Part shown: in pieces, positions 8,928 through 16,738 of the stretch
Layout: each line of letters starts with the position of its first letter
Numbering within the stretch: the stretch's first letter is position 1
NCBI GenBank assembly: GCA_023420935.1
Contig: JAEZUR010000097.1
Span: 1-40,500, forward strand
Source: Bacillota bacterium
GTDB taxonomy: Bacteria; Bacillota; Clostridia; Lachnospirales; Lachnospiraceae
Length of the DNA stretch: 40,500 bases
Direction: 5' to 3'
Translations under genes and position numbers: made by a program
Notes under the pieces: generated by a model
What the model saw: the letters and a program-made list of their open reading frames with translations, nothing else
What the model was told of the DNA's origin: nothing
Database searches by the model: none

Positions 8928-9620
8928 ATGATTCGCGAAAATTTAGAGTATGTGGAACAAAGAATTCAGGATGCATGTCACAGAGCAAGCCGTAATAGAA
9001 GTGAGGTAACTTTAATTGCCGTCAGCAAAACAAAACCAGTGGAAATGATACGTGAGGTTATGGATTATGGAATTGTTGATTTTGGTGAAAATAAAGTGCA
9101 AGAATTAAGTGATAAATATGAATCGATTCCTGAACGGTTGAAATGGCACTTAATTGGTCATTTGCAACGTAATAAGGTAAAATATATTGTAGATAAAGCA
9201 TGTTTAATACATTCCGTTGATTCACTCCGTCTTGCAGAGCAAATTAATGAGGAAGCCAAGAAAAAGGAAATAGTATGCCAGGTATTAATTGAAGTAAATA
9301 TAGCAAACGAGGATACCAAGTTTGGTATTACACCAGAAGAGATTTATGATTTACTGGAGGCAATCAAAGTATTACCATATATCAAAGTAAAAGGATTAAT
9401 GACAATTGCTCCATTTGTGGAAAATCCTGAGGAAAACAGATTACATTTTAGCAATTTACGTAAATTACTTGTTGACATCAAAAGTAAAAACATTGATAAT
9501 ATTGATATGGATATTCTTTCAATGGGAATGACTGGCGACTATGAAGTAGCCATAGAAGAAGGTGCAACTATGGTAAGAGTGGGTACCGGTATATTCGGGG
9601 AAAGAAATTATTATAGATGA
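8928..9620 (+). CDS. YggS/PLPBP family pyridoxal-phosphate homeostasis protein
   Basis: PLP-binding, non-enzymatic alanine-racemase-fold protein that buffers vitamin B6 and affects amino-acid pools. The PLP lysine lies in LIAVSKTKP (Lys34). Other family marks are DFGENKVQEL, WHLIGHLQRNK, HSVDSL and the C-terminal phosphate-binding SMGMTGDYEVAIEEGATMVRVGTGIFG. 230 residues, the normal length. Ribosome site AAAAGGAG precedes the ATG. Corresponds to B. subtilis ylmE, which also lies next to sepF, yggT and divIVA. Confidence 0.95.
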   Translation: MIRENLEYVEQRIQDACHRASRNRSEVTLIAVSKTKPVEMIREVMDYGIVDFGENKVQELSDKYESIPERLKWHLIGHLQRNKVKYIVDKACLIHSVDSLRLAEQINEEAKKKEIVCQVLIEVNIANEDTKFGITPEEIYDLLEAIKVLPYIKVKGLMTIAPFVENPEENRLHFSNLRKLLVDIKSKNIDNIDMDILSMGMTGDYEVAIEEGATMVRVGTGIFGERNYYR

Positions 9621-9661
9621 AACAATATGAATATGTAAAGTATGATAGGAGATTATAAATT

Positions 9662-10249
9662 ATGGCAAATATGTTAAAGAGTTTTTTGGGTTACTTAAAG
9701 CTAGGTGACGACGAAGAATACGAAGATTATATTGATGATTATGAAGAACAGCAGAGAGACCGTTCTGCTCGTAGAACGGAAAAAGCGGATCGTTTGGATC
9801 AATCTGAATTAGAATCCATTGAGAGAAGATTTACGAAGAGAGAGAAACCTTTTAAAATGGACGAAGAGATGGATGCTGCACCTAAGAAAGATCGTGCGCC
9901 ACGTATGGAACGAACTACGAACAACAAAATTGTTCCAATTCGTACCACTCCAAAAGGGCTAGAAGTATGTATTATGAAGCCTACTTCATTTGAAGATTCT
10001 CAAGATATTTGCGATATGCTTTTAACAGGTAGAGCTGCTGTAGTGAATCTAGAAGGCTTTGATCCAGACGATGCACAAAGAATTATGGACTTCATTTCTG
10101 GAAGTGTATATGCAATTAACGGAAAGCTTCATCAAATTTCCAAATACATATTTATATTTTCTCCAGATACCATTGATATCTCAGGAGATTACTTAGATTT
10201 AATGCCTATGGAAGGGTTTGAAGTTCCAACTTTGAATAAAGAATTTTAG
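9662..10249 (+). CDS. sepF: Cell division protein SepF
   Basis: FtsZ-bundling protein that links the Z ring to the membrane. The N-terminus (MANMLKSFLGYLKLG) is the membrane-binding amphipathic helix, followed by a charged linker rich in Glu/Arg/Asp (15-95), and the globular SepF domain (about 100-185) with VCIMKPTSFEDSQDICDMLL, VVNLEGFDPDDAQRIMDFISG and IFIFSPDTIDIS. 195 residues. Tight spacing to yggT (8 bp) indicates one transcript. Confidence 0.96.
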   Translation: MANMLKSFLGYLKLGDDEEYEDYIDDYEEQQRDRSARRTEKADRLDQSELESIERRFTKREKPFKMDEEMDAAPKKDRAPRMERTTNNKIVPIRTTPKGLEVCIMKPTSFEDSQDICDMLLTGRAAVVNLEGFDPDDAQRIMDFISGSVYAINGKLHQISKYIFIFSPDTIDISGDYLDLMPMEGFEVPTLNKEF

Positions 10250-10257
10250 GAGTATCT

Positions 10258-10527
10258 ATGTTTAATTTAGTGGTACAATCGTTGTATATCTTTTTTATTG
10301 TTCTTGAAATTATATTATTTTCTTATATTATTAGCTCCTGGTTGCCACTAGGAGCTAAAATAAAAAACTTTTTGCTTATGCTATTAGGACCGATTTTTGA
10401 CCCGATACGGTTCTTATTAAAGTTCTCTATTTTTCAAACAAGAGGAGTTGACCTAGCGCCCATTATTGCGTTGGTAATCATATCGTATTTACAGCAATTT
10501 TTTTATAACTTAACTAACTTAGGGTAA
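10258..10527 (+). CDS. YggT family membrane protein
   Basis: An 89-residue protein with two transmembrane helices. It contains the family features SYIISSWLP in the first half and PIFDPIRFLL in the loop between the helices. The homologue in B. subtilis (YlmG) lies between sepF and ylmH, exactly as here. The ribosome site TTAGGAG overlaps the sepF stop region. Thought to act at the membrane in envelope or division processes; the exact role is not known. Confidence 0.92.
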   Translation: MFNLVVQSLYIFFIVLEIILFSYIISSWLPLGAKIKNFLLMLLGPIFDPIRFLLKFSIFQTRGVDLAPIIALVIISYLQQFFYNLTNLG

Positions 10528-10534
10528 AATAGGA

Positions 10535-11314
10535 ATGAATTTAAATAAAGACGAAGAATTATTTATAAAACGTTTAAAGGAATTATCATTACAATCTTAT
10601 AATAGAGGTGTCAGTACGTTTACGGATTTTCTCAATCTGAATGAACAGAATTTGTTTTATTCTGTAGAGCGTAAATTAGCTTCAAAAACCTTCGTATTAT
10701 GGGGTGGTCATGAAGATAGCGAAAGAAAAATGATCGCTTTTTTATGTGAGAGAGACTATGATACTGTAATAAATCAGTGCAATTATGAGTTGTTTCCCAT
10801 AATATGTATCAAGATAACACCATGCAATGCAAAATATAGCGATACTTTTACACACAGAGATTATCTTGGTGCTATTCTGAATCTTGGTATAGAACGAGGG
10901 AAAATAGGTGATATCTTAATCCAAGATAATATTGGACATGTTTTCTGTAATCCAACGATTGGAACTTTTATCCTTGATCATTTAAGTAAAATAAAACACA
11001 CAAGTGTGCATTGTGAAATATCATATCTAGATGATCTTGATATAAAACCTTCACTCAAGGAGTTACATGGAACAGTATCGTCCATTCGTATAGATTCTAT
11101 TTTGTCATTGGCTTTTAACACCTCTAGAAGCAGTTTAACTGGCCTAATTAGCGGAGGTAAAGTGTTTGTGAATGGTAAGTTGATCTTATCCAATAGTTAT
11201 ACATTAAAAGAGGGCGATGTAGTCTCCGTGAGAGGCTTAGGTAAATTCATTTATAAGGAAACATCACATCAGACAAAAAAGGGCCGTTATTCAGTTTCGG
11301 TGCTTAAATATTAG
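10535..11314 (+). CDS. YlmH-type S4-domain RNA-binding protein
   Basis: 259-residue protein with an N-terminal YlmH domain (about 1-175) and a C-terminal S4 RNA-binding domain (about 180-245, SIRIDSILSLAFNTSRSSLTGLI followed by GKVFVNGKLI and LKEGDVVSVRGLGKF). YlmH homologues are associated with stalled 50S ribosome rescue in Firmicutes; that function is established for the family rather than visible here. The gene starts 8 bp after yggT, and divIVA follows within 13 bp, so it belongs to the same operon. Confidence 0.92.
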   Translation: MNLNKDEELFIKRLKELSLQSYNRGVSTFTDFLNLNEQNLFYSVERKLASKTFVLWGGHEDSERKMIAFLCERDYDTVINQCNYELFPIICIKITPCNAKYSDTFTHRDYLGAILNLGIERGKIGDILIQDNIGHVFCNPTIGTFILDHLSKIKHTSVHCEISYLDDLDIKPSLKELHGTVSSIRIDSILSLAFNTSRSSLTGLISGGKVFVNGKLILSNSYTLKEGDVVSVRGLGKFIYKETSHQTKKGRYSVSVLKY

Positions 11315-11326
11315 GAGGCAATTATT

Positions 11327-11998
11327 ATGTTAACACCAATCGAAATCCAAAGTACTGTCTTAAAAAGTGGTATGGGTTATAGTAAAAAAGATACTGACAC
11401 ATTTTTAAGTGCCATAGTAAAGGATTATGAAGCCTTATATAAAGAAAATGTAGAGTTAAAAGATAAGTTAAGTGTTCTTAGTGAAGGAATCCAATATTAT
11501 AAAAACATGGAAACAACCTTACAAAAGGCTCTTGTTCTCGCAGAAAAGACATCGGAAGAGACGCAAGCAACAGCAGTGAAAAAAGCTTCAGCCATAGAAA
11601 AAGAAGCAGATGCCAGAGCAAAGCTGTTATTAGCAGATGCCAAAAATGAACTAGGTAAAATTCAAACTAAGACCATTCTTTTAATGCAAGATTATGAGAA
11701 ATTTAAGGCTCAGTTTAAACGATTGGCGCAAAGTCAGATCGATTTGCTAGAAGGTGAAACTTTTAGAATGAATTTGGAGGAAACAACCCAGCCAGAATTA
11801 ACAAATATGGATAGTAAATCCGTTGATTCTATAAAAGACCAACCACAAGAAGAATTGAAATTAAATAGTCTAGAAGTTGAAGCTAATAATGAAAATTCTG
11901 AAACAGTGAAAGAAACAATGGTTGTAGATACAGAAAACGATCAAATTGCATCCGAAACATATGACAAAATGGATGACTTTGAATTTTTAGAAGATTAG
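11327..11998 (+). CDS. divIVA: DivIVA domain protein
   Basis: Coiled-coil scaffold that recognises curved membrane at poles and septa. The N-terminal lipid-binding domain shows MLTPIEIQSTVLKSGMGYSKKDTDTFLSAIVKDYEALYKEN, followed by a coiled coil to about residue 135 (ALVLAEKTSEETQATAVKKA is typical) and an acidic, low-complexity tail. 223 residues. Ribosome site TAGGAGGCAATT precedes the ATG. It ends the sepF operon, with a terminator immediately downstream. Confidence 0.93.
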   Translation: MLTPIEIQSTVLKSGMGYSKKDTDTFLSAIVKDYEALYKENVELKDKLSVLSEGIQYYKNMETTLQKALVLAEKTSEETQATAVKKASAIEKEADARAKLLLADAKNELGKIQTKTILLMQDYEKFKAQFKRLAQSQIDLLEGETFRMNLEETTQPELTNMDSKSVDSIKDQPQEELKLNSLEVEANNENSETVKETMVVDTENDQIASETYDKMDDFEFLED

Positions 11999-12015
11999 AA
12001 TAGTGCGAATACTAT

Positions 12016-12057
12016 GCTGTCGTAAATAGCAACGATATGTTACGACAGCCTTTTTTT
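12016..12057 (+). terminator. Rho-independent terminator after divIVA
   Basis: Ten-bp perfect stem (12016-12025 with 12040-12049), 14-nt loop, then seven T residues (12051-12057). Confidence 0.9.
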
Positions 12058-12140
12058 GTACATAAGAAATCCTTTTCTTTTCTATAGAAATAGGGTAAAA
12101 TAGAAAAATAATTGATTAATACATATGGAGGTACTAGTTT

Positions 12141-13229
12141 ATGAGCCATGTAATTACTGTTAAAGAGAATGAACTACCAATTTACGATATTCACATTGAG
12201 AAGGATTATGGCCAGTTATATAAGGCTTTAGAGATGTTAAAGATAACGAATGGGAAAGTCTGCATAGTATCAGATACGAATATTAGTGTTCATTATATAA
12301 GTGAAGTATCCAATTTAGTAAAAGAGTATGCTAAAGATGTTAAAACCTATACGTTAACCCCTGGAGAAGAGCATAAAAATTTATCAACAGTGAATGCTTT
12401 ATATGAATTTCTCATTGAATCCAAATTTGACCGCCAAGACTTATTAATCGCATTAGGTGGTGGTGTTGTCGGTGATTTAACTGGTTATACAGCTGCAACA
12501 TATCTTCGCGGTATTCGTTTTATACAGATGCCAACTTCATTACTTGCTATGGTAGATAGTAGTATTGGTGGTAAAACAGGTGTTGACTTCCTAGCATACA
12601 AAAATATGATAGGTGCCTTTCATCAACCGAAGGAAGTATATATTAATCTTAGTACACTCTTTACATTAAGTGATGAACAATTCTATTCTGGTTTTGGAGA
12701 AGTGATTAAATATGGCTTAATTACAGATCCAGAGTATTATCAATGGTTGAAAGATAATGCATCCAGAATCCTCTCTAAAGATATGGTAGCCTTAGAAGAA
12801 ATGATTGTACGTAGTTGTGAAAATAAACGTGTTGTTGTAGAAAAAGATCCTACGGAACAAGGTGACAGAGCATTACTTAATTTTGGACATACCATAGGCC
12901 ACTCCGTAGAAAAGCTTATGGATTTTAAATTATTGCATGGTAATTGTGTATCCATTGGTATGGTAGCCGCCTCTTATCTATCATTCTTAAGAGGTAATAT
13001 AACCAAAGAAGAGTTAGATGATATAATCGAAACCTTAAAGCTTTATCATTTACCAACAACTATTACTAAGTTAAATATTGATGAGATTATAGATGCAACG
13101 AAGAATGATAAGAAAATGGAAGCTGGTAATATTAAATTCATACTTCTTCAAACCATTGGACATGCAATCATTGATAAAACAGTCACTGATTTAGAAATGA
13201 AACAAGCAATAGAATTTATTATGGAATAA
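12141..13229 (+). CDS. aroB: 3-dehydroquinate synthase
   Basis: Second step of the shikimate pathway: DAHP to 3-dehydroquinate, using NAD and a divalent metal. The 362-residue protein contains LTPGEEHKNL, the nucleotide-binding ALGGGVVGDLTGYTAATYLRG, PTSLLAMVDSSIGGKTGVD, and the metal-ligand segments GFGEVIKYGLI and LNFGHTIGHSVE plus LLHGNCVSIGM. Length matches the family. Ribosome site ATATGGAGG precedes the ATG. Other shikimate genes are not nearby, so it is separated from its pathway partners. Confidence 0.97.
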   Translation: MSHVITVKENELPIYDIHIEKDYGQLYKALEMLKITNGKVCIVSDTNISVHYISEVSNLVKEYAKDVKTYTLTPGEEHKNLSTVNALYEFLIESKFDRQDLLIALGGGVVGDLTGYTAATYLRGIRFIQMPTSLLAMVDSSIGGKTGVDFLAYKNMIGAFHQPKEVYINLSTLFTLSDEQFYSGFGEVIKYGLITDPEYYQWLKDNASRILSKDMVALEEMIVRSCENKRVVVEKDPTEQGDRALLNFGHTIGHSVEKLMDFKLLHGNCVSIGMVAASYLSFLRGNITKEELDDIIETLKLYHLPTTITKLNIDEIIDATKNDKKMEAGNIKFILLQTIGHAIIDKTVTDLEMKQAIEFIME

Positions 13230-13246
13230 AAGAAAGGGCAACAAGG

Positions 13247-13759
13247 ATGAAAAAATTAACTGGCATACTATGGGTTGCAATACTGATTTTCTTGGATCAA
13301 ATCACAAAATTAGCAGCCGTAAATGCATTAAAAGATAATGACTCTATTCCAATTATTAAAAACGTATTTCAATTAACCTATCTTGAAAACCGTGGTGCTG
13401 CATTTGGAATATTACAAAATAAGATTGTATTATTTGTTCTACTAACATCCATTGTATTGATTATCATCGGCTTTATTTATTATAGAATGCCGGACGAAAA
13501 AAGATATAAACCAATCAATTTAATCTTAATTCTAGTAGCATCAGGAGCAGTGGGGAATCTAATTGATCGTATCCGATTTAATTATGTAGTAGATTTTCTG
13601 GATTTTTGTTTGATTGATTTTCCTATATTTAATGTGGCAGATTGTTATGTAACCATATCTGCTTGTTTCATATTCCTATTATTCTTTTTCTATTATAAAG
13701 ATGAGGATATTAACTATCTAAGTGATAAAATTAAAGGTCGTAAGACAACTGTAGAATAA
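13247..13759 (+). CDS. lspA: Lipoprotein signal peptidase (signal peptidase II)
   Basis: Aspartic membrane protease that cleaves prolipoproteins after lipidation. Four transmembrane helices in 170 residues, with the conserved FLDQITK near residue 16, TYLENRGAAFGIL at 44-56, SGAVGNLIDRI, VVDF and FNVADCYVTI; the two conserved aspartates lie in the VVDF and FNVAD motifs. Ribosome site AAAGGGCAACA. The gene follows aroB by 17 bp and precedes the rluD-type gene by 20 bp; the lspA-rluD pairing is common in Firmicutes. Confidence 0.96.
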   Translation: MKKLTGILWVAILIFLDQITKLAAVNALKDNDSIPIIKNVFQLTYLENRGAAFGILQNKIVLFVLLTSIVLIIIGFIYYRMPDEKRYKPINLILILVASGAVGNLIDRIRFNYVVDFLDFCLIDFPIFNVADCYVTISACFIFLLFFFYYKDEDINYLSDKIKGRKTTVE

Positions 13760-13779
13760 AATTAAGGAGACAAAATTGA

Positions 13780-14703
13780 ATGGAAAAAGAAGAGATTAGT
13801 TTCCTTATCAGTAAAGAAGAAGTTGGTACTAGAATAGATAAATACATTGCAGATAAAGATTCCAATCTTTCTAGATCATATATTCAGAAATTAATTAAAG
13901 AGAAAGAGATTAAAGTAAATGGTCAATCGGTTAAACCGAATTATCAATTAGCTAATCAAGATCATATTATTTTAACACTACCTTTGCCAGTTGAGTTAAA
14001 TATTGAGCCAGAAAATATTCCTTTAGACATTTTGTACGAGGATGAGGATGTAGTTCTTATTAATAAGGGAAAAGGAATGGTAGTTCATCCAGCTGCCGGT
14101 CATTATTCTGGAACCATTGTAAATGCATTATTATATCATTGTAAAGATCAATTATCTGGTATCAATGGTGTAATGCGCCCTGGTATTGTTCATCGAATTG
14201 ATATGAATACAACCGGTGTAATTGTTGTGTGCAAAAATGACAAGTCACATGCATTTTTAGCAGAACAATTAAAAGAGCATTCCATTACAAGAAAATATAA
14301 TGCAATTGTCTATCAAGGTTTTAAAGAAGATAGCGGTACCATAAATGCGCCAATTGGACGTCATCCAATTGATCGAAAGAAAATGGCTATTAATCATAAA
14401 AATGGAAAGCCCGCCATCACACATTATCAAGTTTTGGATAACTTAAACGGAAAGTATACACATGTAGAATGCATTTTAGAGACTGGTAGAACACATCAAA
14501 TTCGTGTTCATATGGCAAGCATTCATCACCCCTTGTTAGGAGATGATGTATATGGTCCAGCAAAGACAAACTACCTGCTAGAAGGCCAAACTTTGCATGC
14601 TAGAGTACTTGGTTTCATACACCCAACAACGAAAAAATATATGGAATTTGAAGCACCTCTTCCAGATTATTTTCGTGATTTACTGGATAAATTTAAGCAG
14701 TAA
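13780..14703 (+). CDS. RluD-family 23S rRNA pseudouridine synthase
   Basis: Isomerises specific uridines of large-subunit rRNA. An S4 domain spans about residues 17-75 (GTRIDKYIADKDSNLSRS, IKVNGQSVKPNYQL), followed by the synthase domain. The catalytic Asp is D141 in GIVHRIDMNTTG (HRID rather than the commoner HRLD). Other motifs: GRTHQIRVHMASIHHPLLGD. 307 residues, as in B. subtilis YlyB. RluD rather than RluC/RluA is inferred from the S4 domain and the lspA neighbour. Confidence 0.93.
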   Translation: MEKEEISFLISKEEVGTRIDKYIADKDSNLSRSYIQKLIKEKEIKVNGQSVKPNYQLANQDHIILTLPLPVELNIEPENIPLDILYEDEDVVLINKGKGMVVHPAAGHYSGTIVNALLYHCKDQLSGINGVMRPGIVHRIDMNTTGVIVVCKNDKSHAFLAEQLKEHSITRKYNAIVYQGFKEDSGTINAPIGRHPIDRKKMAINHKNGKPAITHYQVLDNLNGKYTHVECILETGRTHQIRVHMASIHHPLLGDDVYGPAKTNYLLEGQTLHARVLGFIHPTTKKYMEFEAPLPDYFRDLLDKFKQ

Positions 14704-14746
14704 TAGTTAATTGGAAAATTTTATGAAATGTTTTTATTTATTAACA

Positions 14747-14782
14747 TTGACAATCTAATTCTAGTAGTGTAGAATTAGATTG
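14747..14782 (+). promoter_or_regulatory. Promoter of the BlaI-like gene overlaid by a large inverted repeat
   Basis: TTGACA (14747-14752), 17-nt spacer, TAGAAT (14770-14775). A perfect inverted repeat with 13-bp arms (14751-14763 and 14770-14782, 6-nt spacer) covers the spacer and -10 box. There is no T run after it, so it is more likely an operator than a terminator. The obvious candidate for binding it is the BlaI-like repressor encoded downstream, which is inference. Confidence 0.7.
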
Positions 14783-14864
14783 ATTTACACTTAAACTTTT
14801 ATTAAGGGTAATTGAATATTTTAACCACAGATGTAGACTGATTATTTCGCGATGTATTGTGTGA

Positions 14865-14880
14865 TTCTACAATTGTGGAA
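14865..14880 (+). promoter_or_regulatory. Second palindrome upstream of the BlaI-like gene
   Basis: Sixteen-bp near-palindrome (one mismatched pair) centred on AATT with core TACAATTGTG, resembling the TACAnnTGTA core of BlaI/MecI operators. It lies just before the ribosome site of the repressor gene. Confidence 0.45.
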
Positions 14881-14903
14881 TTCATATTTTCGGGAGGTTT
14901 CTA

Positions 14904-15278
14904 TTGAATAAGATGAAAGAAATTCGTTTGCATGAAGGTGAACTAAATATTATGGAACTATTATGGTCCAATAAAATTTTAGCTGCAAAGGATATCTCAA
15001 AAATTATTAAGGAATACATAGGTTGGGAGAAAAATACTACATACACAGTAATTAAACGTCTCATTGATAAGGGTGCTGTGATTCGAGAAGATCCAGGCTT
15101 TTTATGCAAAGCTGCTATTTCAAAAAAAACCGTACAGCTCACGGAAACCAAAGCACTTATTAATAAATTATATAATGGCTCATTAAGTAGCTTTTTTAGT
15201 GAGTATCTAAAGAATCAAGATTTGACTCAGGGAGAATTACTTGAATTAGAGCGAATTGTAAGTGAACAAAAATTTTAA
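14904..15278 (+). CDS. BlaI/MecI/CopY-family transcriptional repressor
   Basis: Winged-helix repressor of 124 residues. The N-terminal DNA-binding domain reads EIRLHEGELNIMELLW, AAKDISKIIKEYIGWEKNTTYTVIKRLIDKGAVIRE, the usual BlaI order of helices and wing, followed by a short dimerisation helix region. TTG 14904 is the start, 6 nt after CGGGAGG. No BlaR1-type sensor protease is adjacent, unlike classical bla and mec operons, so the signal is unknown. Two palindromes upstream, one over the promoter, suggest autoregulation. Confidence 0.88.
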   Translation: MNKMKEIRLHEGELNIMELLWSNKILAAKDISKIIKEYIGWEKNTTYTVIKRLIDKGAVIREDPGFLCKAAISKKTVQLTETKALINKLYNGSLSSFFSEYLKNQDLTQGELLELERIVSEQKF

Positions 15279-15301
15279 TAAATCCAGTATGGATAATTTA
15301 G

Positions 15302-15329
15302 AAAAGTCTTGTGATGCAAGACTTTTTTT
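15302..15329 (+). terminator. Terminator after the BlaI-like gene
   Basis: Ten-bp stem (15302-15311 with 15317-15326), 5-nt loop; the stem's 3' arm ends in a T run continuing to 15329. Confidence 0.88.
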
Positions 15330-15420
15330 ATTGTAATGGTTATGCCTAATTACAGTTGCATAAATTCTTATCAGTTGGATACCTTAATATAAATAATTTA
15401 TATAATAAGGAGGAATTAAA

Positions 15421-15555
15421 ATGCCTAAAGATAGTCAACCTGATAACAAAGATGCAAGAATGGAAAAATGTAATGGACAAACACCCATCACAAAAGAAAA
15501 TCAGAATAAAAATAAAAATGCAAAACGTCAATCAATCAAAAATAATGATGTCTAA
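15421..15555 (+). CDS. Small hydrophilic protein (44 aa), unknown
   Basis: An open frame of 44 codons starting MPKDSQPDNKDARMEKCNG, very rich in Asn, Lys, Gln and Asp, with one Cys and no hydrophobic segment. It is supported by a strong ribosome site (AAGGAGG, 7 nt before ATG) and by its isolation between a terminator and the next gene. The composition resembles small spore or coat-associated proteins of Clostridia, but no family is recognised. Similar in style to the 55-residue gene near 25.0 kb. Confidence 0.6.
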   Translation: MPKDSQPDNKDARMEKCNGQTPITKENQNKNKNAKRQSIKNNDV

Positions 15556-15673
15556 TTTATAATTCTTTATGTTTTTTCAAGATTTAATTTCAAAATTTTA
15601 AGAATATTTAAAATCACAACGGTTCATAATAATCCTGTAAATCAAAAAAACAAATAACTTTGGAGGAAATATT

Positions 15674-16033
15674 ATGGAAAACACAAACAGTCGTAATTCA
15701 TCACAAAACGCAGGTAGCAATAACTCAACTAGAAACGCGAATACGAAAGATTATTCTAGCAACAACTCAACTAGAAATGCTGGTACAAAAGATTATACTA
15801 GTAACAACTCAACTAGAAATGCTGGTACTCAGGATTATTCTAGCAACAATGCAACTAGAAACGCTGGTACTCAGGATTATTCCAGTAACAACTCTACTAG
15901 AAATGCTGGTACAAAAGATTATACTAGCAACAACTCAACTAGAAACGCTGGAACTCAAGATTACTCCGGTAACAACTCAACAAGCAGAAATTCATCTCAA
16001 AACACAACTAGCAATAACAACAGAAATAACTAA
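15674..16033 (+). CDS. Asn/Ser/Thr-rich tandem-repeat protein (119 aa)
   Basis: A 119-residue protein built almost wholly from 14-residue repeats of the type SNNSTRNAGTQDYS. Six units run from 15716 to 15967 followed by a partial unit, with flanking caps both containing SRNSSQN. Positions that vary between units are few (K/Q, S/T, S/A). There is no signal peptide or membrane segment. The start has ribosome site TTGGAGG 7 nt before ATG; a parallel open frame on the same strand is a by-product of the 42-bp periodicity. Likely disordered; a spore-coat or surface-related structural role is a guess. Confidence 0.75.
   Translation: MENTNSRNSSQNAGSNNSTRNANTKDYSSNNSTRNAGTKDYTSNNSTRNAGTQDYSSNNATRNAGTQDYSSNNSTRNAGTKDYTSNNSTRNAGTQDYSGNNSTSRNSSQNTTSNNNRNN
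15716..15967 (+). repeat. Six 42-bp in-frame tandem repeats
   Basis: Six consecutive 42-bp units, each coding a 14-residue block, diverged mainly at third positions and at K/Q and S/T codons; a seventh partial unit begins at 15968. The exact multiple of 3 keeps the frame open whatever the copy number. Confidence 0.9.
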
Positions 16034-16050
16034 TTAATTAGCTAATTAAG

Positions 16051-16073
16051 AAGCCTCCCTAGATGGAGGCTTT
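16051..16073 (+). terminator. Short hairpin terminator after the repeat protein
   Basis: Eight-bp stem (16051-16058 with 16065-16072), 6-nt loop; the T tract is only three long, so termination may be weak. Confidence 0.6.
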
Positions 16074-16237
16074 ACATATGCTTAAATATATTAAGCGAAT
16101 AAACTATAATAGATGGATAAAATTAGAAAATAAATGTATCCTAAATTTCATACATACGTTATAATTAAATTGTATCAGATTACTGGTAATAGTTAACACT
16201 TCTATAATAAAACAAAATAATGAAAGGTGCGATTGGT

Positions 16238-16654
16238 ATGGAAAGAACACTTGTTATCATTAAACCGGAAGCTGTAATTAAAAAGTTAGTAGGTAAGATT
16301 ATTTCCATTTATGAGGATAATCGATTAGAAATTATTCATGCACACAGAGTTTTGCCAACAAAAGAAGTTTTAGAGAAACACTACGAAGCCCATAAAGATA
16401 AAGAGTTTTTTGATAGTCTCCTTGATTTTATGTCATCATCAGAAGTGATGGTATTAGTACTAGAAGGTGAACATGTAGTTGATATTGTTCGTGAGATTAA
16501 TGGCTCAACAAACCCTTTGAAAGCGAAGCCAGGAACCATACGATATATGTTTGGAGAAAACGTACAAGAGAATGCTGTACATGGCTCAGAATCTATTGAG
16601 GTTGCCAAGAAAGAGATTGAAATTTGGCGAGATCTAATTCGATTCGAGAGTTAA
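16238..16654 (+). CDS. ndk: Nucleoside diphosphate kinase
   Basis: Transfers the gamma phosphate from ATP to nucleoside diphosphates through a phosphohistidine. N-terminus MERTLVIIKPEAV, active-site His115 in NAVHGSES, and the TNPLKAKPGTIR segment identify it; 138 residues. The motif after PGTIR is YMFG where most members have a G-D-[FY]-G pattern. ATG 16238 gives the standard N-terminus with GAAAGG 10 nt upstream; the in-frame ATG at 16220 has no ribosome site. Monocistronic, followed by a terminator. Confidence 0.93.
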   Translation: MERTLVIIKPEAVIKKLVGKIISIYEDNRLEIIHAHRVLPTKEVLEKHYEAHKDKEFFDSLLDFMSSSEVMVLVLEGEHVVDIVREINGSTNPLKAKPGTIRYMFGENVQENAVHGSESIEVAKKEIEIWRDLIRFES

Positions 16655-16679
16655 GATGAAATATGTTAGTTAGTCGAAG

Positions 16680-16715
16680 CCCTCTTAACTTTATTCCAGG
16701 TTAAAGAGGGTTTTT
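16680..16715 (+). terminator. Terminator after ndk
   Basis: Stem of ten pairs with a single bulge (16680-16689 with 16700-16710) followed by TTTTT. Confidence 0.82.
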
Positions 16716-16738
16716 AATGTTAAAAACAAGGAGGGGTT

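Noticed and set aside
15716..15967. CRISPR array
   Set aside because: Contiguous 42-bp units without spacers that keep an open reading frame; they are coding tandem repeats.
15660..16037. 125-codon frame overlapping the repeat protein
   Set aside because: It is the shifted reading of the same 42-bp repeats. The frame starting at 15674 has the ribosome site at the correct distance and a coherent hydrophilic repeat.
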